A stretch of DNA of 64,000 nucleotides. Origin: Streptomyces antimycoticus (GTDB lineage: Bacteria > Actinomycetota > Actinomycetes > Streptomycetales > Streptomycetaceae). Below, one piece after another: positions 42,949-52,561 of the stretch. The notes below the pieces were generated by a model, which saw only the letters and a list, made by a program, of their open reading frames with translations, made no database searches and was not told where the DNA came from. The translations under genes were made by a program, and so were the position numbers. Location: positions 8,370,001-8,434,000 of the forward strand of contig NZ_BJHV01000001.1 in assembly GCF_005405925.1 (NCBI RefSeq), given 5' to 3'. Each line of letters starts with the position of its first letter. Position 1 is the stretch's first letter.

Positions 42949-43503
42949 ATGACGAGTGAGCCGGAACAGCAGATCGGAGTGGGGACGCCTGACGCGTTCC
43001 AGCGCCTGTGGACGCCCCATCGGATGGCCTACATCCAGGGGGAGAACAAGCCGACCGGCCCGGGCGCGGGCGATGGCTGTCCGTTCTGCTCCATTCCGGA
43101 GAAGTCGGACGAGGATGGCTTGATCATCGCTCGAGGCGCCTCCGTGTACGCGGTGCTCAATTTGTACCCGTACACCGGCGGCCATCTCATGGTCGTCCCG
43201 TTCCGGCATATCGCCGACTACACCGAGCTCACCACCGAGGAGACGATCGAGCTGGCGGACTACACCAAGGCCGCCATGACCGCGCTCCGTACCGCCTCGG
43301 GTGCGCATGGTTTCAACATCGGCATGAACCAGGGCACCGTCGCCGGAGCCGGGATCGCGGCGCATCTGCATCAGCATGTGGTGCCGCGCTGGGGCGGGGA
43401 CACCAACTTCATGCCCGTCATCGGCCGGACCAAGGTGCTGCCGCAACTCCTCGCCGACACCCGCCAGTTGTTGGCCGACGCCTGGCCGAAGACCCAGGCA
43501 TAG
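42949..43503 (+). CDS. HIT family nucleotide hydrolase (AP4A-phosphorylase-like)
   Basis: A 184-residue histidine-triad protein. The catalytic triad motif is AHLHQHVVPRW; the N-terminal CPFCSI is a zinc knuckle half typical of the actinobacterial HIT group with Ap4A hydrolase/phosphorylase activity, and LNLYPYTGGHLMVVPFRH is the core strand. It hydrolyses or phosphorolyses dinucleoside polyphosphates or nucleotide-AMP esters. It follows thrS; such HIT genes are common after thrS, and synthetases make Ap4A. A start at 42937 is possible, but the -10 box overlaps it. Confidence 0.88.
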   Translation: MTSEPEQQIGVGTPDAFQRLWTPHRMAYIQGENKPTGPGAGDGCPFCSIPEKSDEDGLIIARGASVYAVLNLYPYTGGHLMVVPFRHIADYTELTTEETIELADYTKAAMTALRTASGAHGFNIGMNQGTVAGAGIAAHLHQHVVPRWGGDTNFMPVIGRTKVLPQLLADTRQLLADAWPKTQA

Positions 43504-43517
43504 CCAAGCCGCATGCC

Positions 43518-43561
43518 GTATGAGGAAGGCCCCGGCCGCATGGCCGGGGCCTTCCTCATAC
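43518..43561. terminator. Bidirectional terminator
   Basis: A 20-bp perfect stem starting GTATGAGGAAGGCCCC, with a GCAT loop, between the convergent HIT and membrane-protein genes. Confidence 0.9.
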
Positions 43562-43576
43562 CGTGCGTACGGCGGC

Positions 43577-45229
43577 TTACGCGTCGTACAGGTCGGCCTT
43601 CTTCGGGGCCGCCTCCTGGATCTGGCCGCTGAGCGCCAGCGAGCGGTTGCCGAAGCGCTCGGTGTCCACGCCGTGGTGCTTGAGCACCCCGAGGGCCGCC
43701 TCATGGACCACCCGCAGCACCGGTGTGGCGGTGCGCAGCGCGTCGTCCGCCATGAAGCGGTGCCGCCAGGGCTTGTCCGCCCAGGCGTGCCGCAGACCGA
43801 ACGGCTCGGGCAGGACCAGCTTGCCCCCGAGGTGGTCCAGTATCGGCGGATACCAGGTGAAGGGGGCGCGCGCGGTCAGCCGCACGACCTCCTTCGCGTT
43901 CACCAGCGGCAGCGGGATGGACTTGGTCTCCCAGAACCGGAAGGTCTTGGCGACCGTCTTGCTGGGTGCCGACGGCTTGTTGTGGAACAGCGGATGGATC
44001 GGTCCCAGCGCATGCCCGGTGACCTCGATCCGCAGCGTCTTGTGCAGCAGGGTCACCGTGATCATCAGGGTGATCACCAACTGGCCGTCCCAGAGCACGA
44101 ACTGCACACCCAGATAGTGCCGGTCTCCGGAGCCGAACTGCTGCTTGTCGCAGATCCGCTGCAGCTCGACGCCCTTTATCTGGAAGCCCTCCTCCTCGGA
44201 GGTGCCGCCGCGCTCGATCGACTTGGCTCCCTCGCCGATCGGTGAGACCACCCAGTGGCGCACGGAGGGCTTGGGGAAGCCGCCGGTGTGCAGCGGGGTG
44301 CGCTCCAGCATGCGGAGCTGGTCATGGATCGCGCGTATGACGTCCCAGCTGCGGAAGGGGTCGATCTCCTTGTCGGGGTCGGCCGAGACCAGGTCCTCGG
44401 CCAGCTGCCAGCTGCCCCAGCGGGTGCCCATGCCCAATATGCCCTTGGGGCCGGCGTAGAAGACCACATTGCTGTGCTGCTCGGCGGTGAGCTTGTGGAG
44501 TGCCTTGCGCAGCTCCTCGGCGGCGGTCTGGCCCGGGTGGTTGGGCACCGTCTCGGGCACCTTGGCGCCGACGCCGCCGCCCGAGACCAGCCCGCCCCAG
44601 GAGTCCCGGAGCTCCTTGGCGGTGCGCTCGCAGATCTGCTTGGCGATGTACCAGCCGATCACGGGGGCGACCACGACGCCGCGCAGATATATCCCCCAGA
44701 AGCCGCCGAAGGGCAGCTTGATCAGGAAGATGACGACCATCACGCCGAGCGCCAGCAGCAGCGCCGTGCCGAGTGCCCCCATCCGCTTGTCCTGCGCCCC
44801 GGCGACCGAGCGGCGCAGCTGGAAGACGCCGAGCCAGAGCAGCGTCCCGGGCAGGAACAGCAGCCCGAAGATCACCATGACGGCGGTGAGCCGGGCGTCG
44901 CGGTTCTTGCGGATGCGGTTGGCGGCCAGACAGTGCTCGACGACCGTCTGCGGCTCTATGCCGAAGGACTGCACCACCTGGCCCCGGCCGCCGCCGAGCA
45001 TTCTCGTCTGGACGGCGCGCGCGAACGCCTCGCCCAGATTCGGCTCGAAGAGCGACATTCTCGGCGCCTTGACCTCGGAGACCGTCCACTCCGAATTGGC
45101 GTCGAGCAACTTTGCCACGGGGTCGTCGCGGTAGGCGGCCGAGGCGAGTGCCTGGGTCGCTGCCGTCTGTCCCGCCGCTCCCGAGAGGGGAACCTGCGCC
45201 CCGGGACTGAAGTCGAATCCGTCCGTCAC
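43577..45229 (-). CDS. Unrecognised membrane protein (550 aa)
   Basis: A 550-residue protein with a soluble N terminus of about 110 residues, three membrane helices (VMVIFGLLFLPGTLLWLGVF, TALLLALGVMVVIFLIKLPF and YLRGVVVAPVIGWYIAKQI) and a large C-terminal cytoplasmic-looking domain of 340 residues. That domain has conserved-looking blocks such as AEQHSNVVFYAGPKGILGMG and WQLAEDLVSADPDKEIDPF. Start chosen as GTG at 45229 (GGGGG upstream); a TTG at 45241 is in frame. No family is recognised. Confidence 0.7.
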   Translation of the reverse strand: MTDGFDFSPGAQVPLSGAAGQTAATQALASAAYRDDPVAKLLDANSEWTVSEVKAPRMSLFEPNLGEAFARAVQTRMLGGGRGQVVQSFGIEPQTVVEHCLAANRIRKNRDARLTAVMVIFGLLFLPGTLLWLGVFQLRRSVAGAQDKRMGALGTALLLALGVMVVIFLIKLPFGGFWGIYLRGVVVAPVIGWYIAKQICERTAKELRDSWGGLVSGGGVGAKVPETVPNHPGQTAAEELRKALHKLTAEQHSNVVFYAGPKGILGMGTRWGSWQLAEDLVSADPDKEIDPFRSWDVIRAIHDQLRMLERTPLHTGGFPKPSVRHWVVSPIGEGAKSIERGGTSEEEGFQIKGVELQRICDKQQFGSGDRHYLGVQFVLWDGQLVITLMITVTLLHKTLRIEVTGHALGPIHPLFHNKPSAPSKTVAKTFRFWETKSIPLPLVNAKEVVRLTARAPFTWYPPILDHLGGKLVLPEPFGLRHAWADKPWRHRFMADDALRTATPVLRVVHEAALGVLKHHGVDTERFGNRSLALSGQIQEAAPKKADLYDA

Positions 45230-45463
45230 CAACGCCCCCAATACGGCACGCTCTTGCGCTGCGACCTCAGCGTATCCGGGGTGTGCACCGCCTGTCGCCA
45301 GTGCGTGTGCGGCCTGTGGAAAACCCTGGTGGCGCGGGCCGCCCGCGCAACGGCCGCTGGACGGCGGATGGCGAAGGCCCGCCCGCCCCGGCGCGGTGGG
45401 GGCGGGCGGGCCGTGAAATACGCCCTGGACCGAGCGTGAGATACGCCACGGGCGGGCCGTGAA

Positions 45464-47671
45464 CTACGCCTCGGCGGCGACCTGTTCGCGCATCCGCTCG
45501 GCCAGCTGATGGGGCATCGCCTCATGCCGGGCGTAGCAGCGGCTGAACCGTCCCGTGCCGTGCGACAGCGAGCGCAGATCGACCGCGTACCGGCCAATCT
45601 CGATCTCCGGCACATCCGCCTTGATCAGGGTCTGTCCGCCGCCCGACTGTTCGGTGCCGACGACCCGGCCGCGCCGGCCGGACAGATCGCTCATGACGGC
45701 GCCGACATAGTCGTCCGAGACCAGTACGCCCAGCTCCACCACCGGTTCCAGCAGGTCGATCCGGGCGTCGGCGGCCGCCTCGCGCAGTGCGAGCGCTCCC
45801 GCCGTCTGGAAGGCGGCGTCGGAGGAGTCCACCGAGTGCGCCTTGCCGTCGAGCAGCGTGACGCGTACGTCGACCAGGGGGTAGCCGGCCGCGACGCCGC
45901 GCGCCGCCTGGCCGCGTACGCCCTTCTCGACGGACGGGATGAACTGCCGGGGCACCGCGCCGCCGACGACCTTGTCCACGAATTCGATGCCCGAGCCCTC
46001 CGGCAGCGGCTCCACCTCGATCTCGCAGATCGCGTACTGCCCATGGCCTCCGGACTGTTTGACATGGCGGCCGCGCCCGGCCGACTTCCCCGCGAAGGTC
46101 TCGCGCAGCGAGACCTTGTACGGCACCGCGTCCACCTGGACCCCGTACCGGCTGCGCAGCCGTTCCAGCGCGACGTCCACATGCGCCTCGCCCAGGCACC
46201 ACAGCACCACCTGGTGGGTGTCCGGGTTCTGCTCCAGGCGCATCGTCGGGTCCTCGGCGACCAGCCGGGACAGGCCCAGCGACAGCTTGTCCTCGTCCGG
46301 TTTGCTATGCGCCCGGATGGCCACGGGCAGCAGCGGATCGGGCATCTGCCAGGGCTCCATGAGGAGCGGCTCGTCCTTGGCCGAGAGCGTGTCCCCGGTC
46401 TCGGCGCGGGTCAGCTTGGCCACGCACGCCAGATCGCCCGCGATGGCCTGGGCGAGGGTGCGCTGCTGCTTGCCGAAGGGCGCGGACAGGGCGCCCACCC
46501 GCTCGTCCACGTCGTGGTCCTCATGGCCGCGGTCCTCCATACCGTGGCCGGAGACATGGACGGTCTCGTCGGGGCGGAGCGTGCCGGAGAAGACCCGCAC
46601 CAGGGAGATCCGGCCGACATACGGATCGGAGGAGGTCTTGACCACCTCGGCGGCCAGCGGCCCTTCCGGATCGCAGCTCAGCGGCGGGCGTGCGGCGCCC
46701 TGCGGGGTGGTGACGGCGGGCGTCTCGCGCTCCAGTGGGCAGGGGAAGCCGCCGGTCACCAGGTCCAGCAGTTCGACGGTGCCCAGGCCCTGCTTGGACC
46801 CCTCCGCGGCGGGCGCCGCCGCCAGCACGGGGTGGAAGCTGCCGCGTGCGACGGCCTTCTCCAGGTCCTCGATCAGCGTCTTGACGTCGATCTCCTCACC
46901 GCCGAGATAGCGGTCCATGAGGGTCTCGTCCTCGCTCTCGGCGATGATCCCCTCGATGAGCCGGCCGCGGGCCTCCTCGACCAGCGGCAGCTGGTCCTCC
47001 CGGGGCGGCGATTCGGTGCGCACCCCCGAGGAGTAGTCGAAGACCCGCTGGGTGAGCAGCCCGATGAGCCCGGTCACCGGGGCGTGCCCGTCGGGCCCCG
47101 GCTCGCCCCGCAGCGGCAGGTACAGCGGCAGGACGGCGTCGGGGTCGTCGCCGCCGAAGCTCTCCCGGCACAGCTCGGTCATCTCCTCGAAGCTGGCGCG
47201 CGCCGCTTCCAGGTGGGTGATCACGATGGCGCGCGGCATTCCGACCGCGGCGCACTCGTCCCAGATCATGCGGGTGGCCCCGGTGATGCCCAGGGCGTCC
47301 TGCGCGGCCGAGACAACGAAAAGGGCCGCGTCCGCCGCTCGCAGACCGGCCCTGAGTTCCCCGACGAAATCGGCGTAGCCCGGGGTGTCCAGGAGATTGA
47401 TCTTCATCCCGCCCCATTCGACGGGGACCAGGGAGAGCTGAATCGAACGTTGCTGCCGGTGCTCGATTTCGTCGTAGTCGGAGAGACAGCCGCCGTTCTC
47501 GACTCTGCCCGCCCGGTTGACCGCGCCCGTCGCCAGTGCGAGAGCCTCCACCAGCGTCGTCTTTCCCGTCCCACTGTGGCCGACCAGAACCACATTCCGC
47601 AGGGAGCTGGGCCGGTCGGCCGCCGCTGCCCTTCCGGCGGCCCCTGGGTGCGTACTCGTCTTGTCGCCCAT
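45464..47671 (-). CDS. EF-G-like translation GTPase paralogue
   Basis: A 735-residue translational GTPase. G1 is GHSGTGKTT, G3 is DTPGYADF, and domains III-V follow (LGEAHVDVALERLRSRYGVQ, then GRHVKQSGGHGQYAICEIEV). It belongs to the EF-G-like/FusA2 group rather than the essential EF-G. The G4 position reads VITHLEAAR where NKxD is expected, so guanine specificity may be altered. The ATG at 47671 follows GGGAGG; upstream codons are not conserved-looking. Expected cytoplasmic; role in translation or ribosome stress unclear. Confidence 0.85.
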   Translation of the reverse strand: MGDKTSTHPGAAGRAAAADRPSSLRNVVLVGHSGTGKTTLVEALALATGAVNRAGRVENGGCLSDYDEIEHRQQRSIQLSLVPVEWGGMKINLLDTPGYADFVGELRAGLRAADAALFVVSAAQDALGITGATRMIWDECAAVGMPRAIVITHLEAARASFEEMTELCRESFGGDDPDAVLPLYLPLRGEPGPDGHAPVTGLIGLLTQRVFDYSSGVRTESPPREDQLPLVEEARGRLIEGIIAESEDETLMDRYLGGEEIDVKTLIEDLEKAVARGSFHPVLAAAPAAEGSKQGLGTVELLDLVTGGFPCPLERETPAVTTPQGAARPPLSCDPEGPLAAEVVKTSSDPYVGRISLVRVFSGTLRPDETVHVSGHGMEDRGHEDHDVDERVGALSAPFGKQQRTLAQAIAGDLACVAKLTRAETGDTLSAKDEPLLMEPWQMPDPLLPVAIRAHSKPDEDKLSLGLSRLVAEDPTMRLEQNPDTHQVVLWCLGEAHVDVALERLRSRYGVQVDAVPYKVSLRETFAGKSAGRGRHVKQSGGHGQYAICEIEVEPLPEGSGIEFVDKVVGGAVPRQFIPSVEKGVRGQAARGVAAGYPLVDVRVTLLDGKAHSVDSSDAAFQTAGALALREAAADARIDLLEPVVELGVLVSDDYVGAVMSDLSGRRGRVVGTEQSGGGQTLIKADVPEIEIGRYAVDLRSLSHGTGRFSRCYARHEAMPHQLAERMREQVAAEA

Positions 47672-47877
47672 GTGTCTCGCCTCCCGGTCGACACCTTGCG
47701 ATACTTCGAGCTTTCCACCGCTGTAACGGTGCGTCCATACGTCACACATGCGGCCGTAGCGCGCGTGGGGTCACGGAGCTGTCCGACAGGTGCACGGCGC
47801 CCCTCCGGGGCGTGGCTACGATGGGCGCGCCGGTGGCCTCTTGACCACCCGGCCCGTATCGACCCCCCGGGAAGGCC

Positions 47878-48546
47878 ATGCTGAACAAGTACGCGCGTGC
47901 ATTCTTCACGCGTGTTCTCACACCGTTCGCCGCCCTGCTCATCCGTCTCGGGATCAGCCCCGACGCGGTGACCCTTACCGGCACCGCCGGCGTGTGCGCG
48001 GGCGCACTGGTCTTCTACCCCCAGGGGGAGTTCTTCTGGGGAACGGTCGTCATCACGCTGTTCGTCTTCTCGGACCTGGTCGACGGCAATATGGCGCGGC
48101 AGCTGGGGCGCTCCAGCCGCTGGGGCGCGTTCCTCGACTCCACGCTGGACCGGGTGGCCGACGGCGCGATCTTCGGCGGTCTGGCGTTGTGGTACGCGGG
48201 CAGCGGGAACGACAATGTGCTGTGTGCGGTGACGATCTTCTGCCTCGCCAGCGGCCAGGTGGTCTCGTACACCAAGGCGCGCGGCGAGAGCATCGGGCTG
48301 CCGGTGAACGTCAACGGGCTGGTGGAGCGCGCCGAGCGGCTGGTGATCTCCCTGGTGGCCTGCGGCTTCTCGGGTCTGCACAAGTTCGGCGTGCCGCATA
48401 TCGACATCCTGCTCCCGATCGCGCTGTGGATCGTGGCCGTCGGCAGCGCGGTGACCCTCGTGCAGCGGGTGGTGACCGTGCGCCGGGAGGCCGCCGAGGC
48501 GGACGCCGAGGAGCAGGCGGTGCCCCAGGGGGGCGAGACGCGGTGA
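47878..48546 (+). CDS. pgsA: Phosphatidylinositol phosphate synthase (CDP-alcohol phosphatidyltransferase)
   Basis: A 222-residue membrane enzyme. The CDP-alcohol phosphatidyltransferase motif D-x2-DG-x2-AR-x8-G-x3-D-x3-D is complete: DLVDGNMARQLGRSSRWGAF, then LDSTLDRVAD. It joins CDP-diacylglycerol to inositol phosphate, the first step to phosphatidylinositol mannosides. Three or four further helices follow; the C-terminal tail is acidic. A -10-like TACGAT at 47817-47822 and GGGAAGG before the ATG are seen. First of three overlapping genes, with the acyltransferase and pimA. Confidence 0.92.
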   Translation: MLNKYARAFFTRVLTPFAALLIRLGISPDAVTLTGTAGVCAGALVFYPQGEFFWGTVVITLFVFSDLVDGNMARQLGRSSRWGAFLDSTLDRVADGAIFGGLALWYAGSGNDNVLCAVTIFCLASGQVVSYTKARGESIGLPVNVNGLVERAERLVISLVACGFSGLHKFGVPHIDILLPIALWIVAVGSAVTLVQRVVTVRREAAEADAEEQAVPQGGETR

Positions 48547-49478
48547 AGGACAAGCTGACCGACGCGCTGTACGGGCTCGGCTGGAGCGCGGTGAAGAAGC
48601 TCCCGGAGCCGGTCGCCGTGCGCCTCGGGCAGCGCATCGCCGACCAGACGTGGAAGCGGCGCGGTAAGGGCGTGCTGCGGCTGGAGGCCAATCTGGCGCG
48701 GGTGGTCCCGGACGCCTCGCCGCGGCGGCTGGCCGAACTGTCGCGGACGGGCATGCGCTCGTATCTGCGCTACTGGATGGAGTCCTTCCGGCTTCCGGCC
48801 TGGAGCCCCGAGCGCATACAGAGCGGCTTCGACGTCAAGGACCTGCACTATCTGGTGGACGGTCTCGCCGAGGGCCGGGGCGTGGTCCTGGCACTGCCCC
48901 ATATGGGCAACTACGACCTCGCCGGGGCCTGGGTGACGACACATCTGGGGGTTCCCTTCACCACGGTCGCGGAGCGGCTGAAGCCGGAGTCGCTGTACGA
49001 CCGGTTCGTGGCCTACCGCGAGGGGCTGGGCATGGAGGTGCTGCCGCACCAGGGCGGGAGCGCCTTCGGGACGCTGTCGCGGCGGCTGCGCTCGGGCGGT
49101 CTGGTGTGCCTGGTCGCCGATCGCGATCTGTCGGCCTCGGGCGTGGAGGTGTCGTTCTTCGGCGAGCGGGCGAAGATGCCGGCCGGGCCCGCCGCGCTCG
49201 CCCTGCAGACCGGTGCCCTGCTGCTGCCGGTGACCCTCTGGTACGACGAGTCGCCGGTGATGCGCGGGCGGGTGCATCCGCCGGTCGAGGTGCCCGGGGA
49301 CGGGAACCGCGCGGAGCGGACCGCCGTCATGACCCAGGAGATGGCCGACGCCTTCGCCTCGGGGATCGCCGAGCACCCGGAGGACTGGCACATGCTGCAG
49401 CGCTTGTGGCTCGCGGATCTGGATCGCGGTCCCGGAAGTCCTGGAAGTCCCGGAAGTTCCGGAATGGAGAAGCCTTGA
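48543..49478 (+). CDS. PIM acyltransferase (PatA-like, lauroyl-acyltransferase family)
   Basis: A 311-residue acyltransferase of the LpxL/HtrB fold. The catalytic H-x4-D motif is in ALPHMGNYDLAG and the partner block is GSAFGTLSRRLRSGGLVCLV. In mycobacteria PatA acylates a mannose of phosphatidylinositol mannosides; synteny with pgsA and pimA supports the same role here. The GTG start shares GTGA with the pgsA stop. The tail is a short Gly-Ser-Pro repeat (GSPGSPGSS) encoded by 9-bp DNA repeats. Confidence 0.88.
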   Translation: MKDKLTDALYGLGWSAVKKLPEPVAVRLGQRIADQTWKRRGKGVLRLEANLARVVPDASPRRLAELSRTGMRSYLRYWMESFRLPAWSPERIQSGFDVKDLHYLVDGLAEGRGVVLALPHMGNYDLAGAWVTTHLGVPFTTVAERLKPESLYDRFVAYREGLGMEVLPHQGGSAFGTLSRRLRSGGLVCLVADRDLSASGVEVSFFGERAKMPAGPAALALQTGALLLPVTLWYDESPVMRGRVHPPVEVPGDGNRAERTAVMTQEMADAFASGIAEHPEDWHMLQRLWLADLDRGPGSPGSPGSSGMEKP

Positions 49479-50635
49479 GGATCGGGATCGTCTGCCCGTA
49501 CTCCTGGGATGTCCCAGGCGGCGTCCAGTTCCACATCCGCGATCTGGCCGACCATCTGATCCGGCGCGGCCACCAGGTCTCCGTGCTGGCCCCGGCGGAC
49601 GACGAGACGCCGCTGCCGCCGTACGTGGTCTCGGCCGGGCGCGCCGTGCCGGTGCCGTACAACGGCTCGGTGGCCCGGCTGAACTTCGGCTTCCTGTCGG
49701 CCGCGCGGGTGCGCCGCTGGCTGCACGACGGCGGCTTCGACGTCATCCACATCCACGAGCCGACCTCGCCCTCGCTGGGGCTGCTGGCCTGCTGGACGGC
49801 CCAGGGGCCGATCGTCGCGACGTTCCACACCTCCAATCCGCGTTCCCGGGCCATGATCGCGGCGTATCCGATCCTGCAGCCGGCGCTGGAGAAGATCAGC
49901 GCGCGCATCGCGGTGAGCGAGTACGCGCGCCGGACGCTGGTGGAGCACCTCGGCGGCGACGCGGTCGTCATCCCCAACGGCGTCGACGTGGACTTCTTCG
50001 CCGATGCCGAGCCGAAGGAGGAGTGGCAGGGGGAGACGATCGGCTTCATCGGCCGGATCGATGAGCCCCGTAAGGGGCTGCCGGTGCTGATGCGCGCCCT
50101 GCCGAAGATCTTCGAGGCCCGGCCGGGGGCGCGGCTGCTGATCGCCGGGCGCGGCGACGAGAAGGAGGCCGTGGCCGCTCTGCCGGCGCCGCTGCGGGAG
50201 CGCGTCGAGTTCCTGGGGATGGTCAGCGACGAGGACAAGGCGCGGCTGCTGCGCAGCGTCGATGTCTATGTCGCGCCCAATACGGGCGGCGAGAGCTTCG
50301 GCATCATCCTCGTCGAGGCCATGTCGGCGGGCGCCGCGGTCCTCGCCAGCGATCTGGACGCGTTCGCCCAGGTGCTGGACGGGGGAGCGGCGGGTGAGCT
50401 GTTCGCCAACGAGGACGCCGACGCCCTGGCGGCGGCCGCGGTGCGGCTGCTGGGCGACGACGAGCGGCTGACCGAGCTGCGGGAGCGGGGCAGCCGGCAC
50501 GTACGGCGCTTCGACTGGTCGATGGTGGGCGCGGACATCCTCGCGGTCTACGAGACGGTGACGGACGGGGCGGCGTCCGTGGCCGCGGACGACCGTACGC
50601 GGCTGTGGGCGCGTCTGGGGCTCGCCAGGCCCTAG
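49475..50635 (+). CDS. pimA: Phosphatidylinositol alpha-mannosyltransferase
   Basis: A 386-residue GT-B, GT4-family glycosyltransferase that adds the first mannose from GDP-mannose to phosphatidylinositol at the membrane face. Visible features: RIGIVCPYSWDVPGGVQFHI at the N terminus, HEPTSPSLGLLACWTAQGPI, GFIGRIDEPRKGLPVLMRAL and the nucleotide-sugar E-x7-E motif in ESFGIILVEAMSAG. The TTG start at 49475 shares TTGA with the acyltransferase stop and follows GGAGAAG. Confidence 0.92.
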   Translation: MRIGIVCPYSWDVPGGVQFHIRDLADHLIRRGHQVSVLAPADDETPLPPYVVSAGRAVPVPYNGSVARLNFGFLSAARVRRWLHDGGFDVIHIHEPTSPSLGLLACWTAQGPIVATFHTSNPRSRAMIAAYPILQPALEKISARIAVSEYARRTLVEHLGGDAVVIPNGVDVDFFADAEPKEEWQGETIGFIGRIDEPRKGLPVLMRALPKIFEARPGARLLIAGRGDEKEAVAALPAPLRERVEFLGMVSDEDKARLLRSVDVYVAPNTGGESFGIILVEAMSAGAAVLASDLDAFAQVLDGGAAGELFANEDADALAAAAVRLLGDDERLTELRERGSRHVRRFDWSMVGADILAVYETVTDGAASVAADDRTRLWARLGLARP

Positions 50636-50730
50636 CGAACCCCAGGGGTGGCCCGGGAGGGGCGTACGGCGCCGTACACGGCCGTTCCGGGCTGAGGGCG
50701 CGACCCCGGGACTCCCGGGGCGGCAGGCGG

Positions 50731-50736
50731 TAGCGT
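50731..50736 (+). promoter_or_regulatory. Leaderless-type -10 box (TAGCGT)
   Basis: TAGCGT ends 8 nt before the GTG at 50745; no ribosome-binding site is seen. Confidence 0.5.
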
Positions 50737-50744
50737 GGCGGGCC

Positions 50745-51302
50745 GTGAGCACCTTGATCTGGATCGCGGTCGCGCTGGTCGTCATCGCCCTCTACCTGAG
50801 CTGGACCGCCGGACGCCTCGACCGGCTGCACAGCCGGCTGGACGCGGCGCGGGCCGCACTCGACGCGCAGCTGCTGCGGCGGGCCTCCGTCGCGCAGGAG
50901 CTGGCCACCGCCGGAGTGCTCGACCCCGCCGCGTCGATCGTGCTGTACCAGGCCGCGCACGCCGCACGGCAGTCCGAGGAGGAGCACCGCGAGGTGGCCG
51001 AGAGCGAGCTGAGCCAGGCGCTGCGGGCCGTCTTCCAGGACAGCGCCCAGGCCGAGGCGGTACGGGAGGCGCCGGGCGGCGAGGACGCGCTGGGGGAGCT
51101 CGCGGAGGCGGTACGGCGGGTGCCGATGGCCCGGCGGTTCCACAATGACGCGGTACGCGCGGCGCGGGCGCTGCGCCGCCATCGCACGGTGCGCTGGTTC
51201 CGGCTGGCGGGTCACGCCCCGTTTCCGCTCGCCTTCGAGATGGACGACGAGCCTCCGGCGGCGCTCGGGCGGGTGCCGGGGGCCGAGGAGGCCGAGCGCT
51301 GA
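50745..51302 (+). CDS. LemA-like membrane protein
   Basis: A 185-residue protein with one N-terminal helix (LIWIAVALVVIALYLSW), then a long helical domain. RLHSRLDAARAALDAQLLRR and MARRFHNDAVRAARALRRHR resemble the LemA pattern (N-x-V-A-W-S-x-I-D-V-Q-L-K-R-R and F-Y-N-D-A-V). The C-terminal PFPLAFEMDD is like the hydrophobic loop before the LemA end. Role unknown. Family call is moderate. Confidence 0.65.
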   Translation: MSTLIWIAVALVVIALYLSWTAGRLDRLHSRLDAARAALDAQLLRRASVAQELATAGVLDPAASIVLYQAAHAARQSEEEHREVAESELSQALRAVFQDSAQAEAVREAPGGEDALGELAEAVRRVPMARRFHNDAVRAARALRRHRTVRWFRLAGHAPFPLAFEMDDEPPAALGRVPGAEEAER

Positions 51303-51550
51303 GGGAAGCCGTGCGGTGCGCCCCGGGCAGAAGGGCCCGCGCCCTGACGCCTTCCGCGCACTGAGGATTCACCGGCTGTTTCGAGCCACCGGCCTTCGAT
51401 TGGCCCTTGCCGTCCCCCGCCCCGAGCCGGTTTTGTCATCCGTGTAGCACACACGCTCGTGACCTGGACCAGATGGCCGGGTCATGTTCCGGTATCGAAC
51501 GGCCCTACGATGGGCTCATCGCACTTTTCATTATCGAGTGAGGTCAAACC

Positions 51551-52471
51551 GTGTCCATCACGCCCGCCAGCACGCCCAACTCCGACGCCCCCGCGACCGG
51601 CACCGCCCGCGTCAAGCGCGGTATGGCCGAGCAGCTCAAGGGTGGCGTGATCATGGACGTCGTCACCCCCGAGCAGGCCAAGGTCGCCGAGGACGCCGGT
51701 GCCGTCGCGGTCATGGCACTCGAGCGGGTGCCTGCCGACATCCGTAAGGACGGCGGCGTGGCCCGGATGTCCGACCCGGACATGATCGAGGGCATCATCG
51801 GCGCCGTCTCCATCCCGGTCATGGCCAAGTCGCGGATCGGCCACTTCGTCGAGGCGCAGGTACTGCAGTCGCTCGGCGTCGACTACATCGACGAGTCCGA
51901 GGTCCTGACCCCGGCCGACGAGGTCAACCACAGCGACAAGTGGTCCTTCACCACCCCGTTCGTCTGCGGAGCCACCAACCTGGGCGAGGCCCTGCGCCGG
52001 ATCGCCGAGGGTGCGGCCATGATCCGTTCCAAGGGCGAGGCCGGCACCGGCAACGTCGTCGAGGCGGTCCGCCACCTGCGTCAGATCAAGGGCGAGATCG
52101 CCCGCCTGCGCGGCCTGGACAACCACGAGCTCTACGCGGCCGCCAAGGAGATCCGCGCCCCGTACGAGCTGGTCGCCGAGATCGCGCAGACCGGCAAGCT
52201 GCCGGTGGTGCTGTTCTCCGCCGGTGGTGTCGCCACCCCGGCCGACGCCGCGCTGATGCGCCAGCTGGGCGCCGAGGGCGTGTTCGTGGGCTCCGGCATC
52301 TTCAAGTCGGGCGACCCGGCCAAGCGCGCCGCCGCGATCGTGAAGGCCACCACCTTCTACGACGACCCCAAGGTCATCGCGGACGCGTCCCGGGACCTCG
52401 GTGAGGCCATGGTCGGCATCAACTGCGACACCCTCCCCGAGTCCGAGCGCTACGCCAGCCGCGGCTGGTAA
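51551..52471 (+). CDS. pdxS: Pyridoxal 5'-phosphate synthase, synthase subunit
   Basis: A 306-residue (beta-alpha)8 enzyme that makes PLP from ribose 5-phosphate, glyceraldehyde 3-phosphate and ammonia. The first catalytic Lys is in [21 protein letters not shown] context, the second in [17 protein letters not shown]; the phosphate loop is [18 protein letters not shown], and the C terminus is intact. It forms a 12+12 complex with PdxT, encoded 90 nt downstream. A -10-like TACGAT is at 51506-51511. GTG start with GAGG 7 nt upstream. Confidence 0.97.
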   Translation: MSITPASTPNSDAPATGTARVKRGMAEQLKGGVIMDVVTPEQAKVAEDAGAVAVMALERVPADIRKDGGVARMSDPDMIEGIIGAVSIPVMAKSRIGHFVEAQVLQSLGVDYIDESEVLTPADEVNHSDKWSFTTPFVCGATNLGEALRRIAEGAAMIRSKGEAGTGNVVEAVRHLRQIKGEIARLRGLDNHELYAAAKEIRAPYELVAEIAQTGKLPVVLFSAGGVATPADAALMRQLGAEGVFVGSGIFKSGDPAKRAAAIVKATTFYDDPKVIADASRDLGEAMVGINCDTLPESERYASRGW

Positions 52472-52561
52472 CCGGCGCCCGCACGGCACCACATGGCACC
52501 ACGCGCCCGGCGTCCCGGCCCGGCGCGTGGTGCTCCTGACGTTCGAGAGGTCTTCGCTTCC

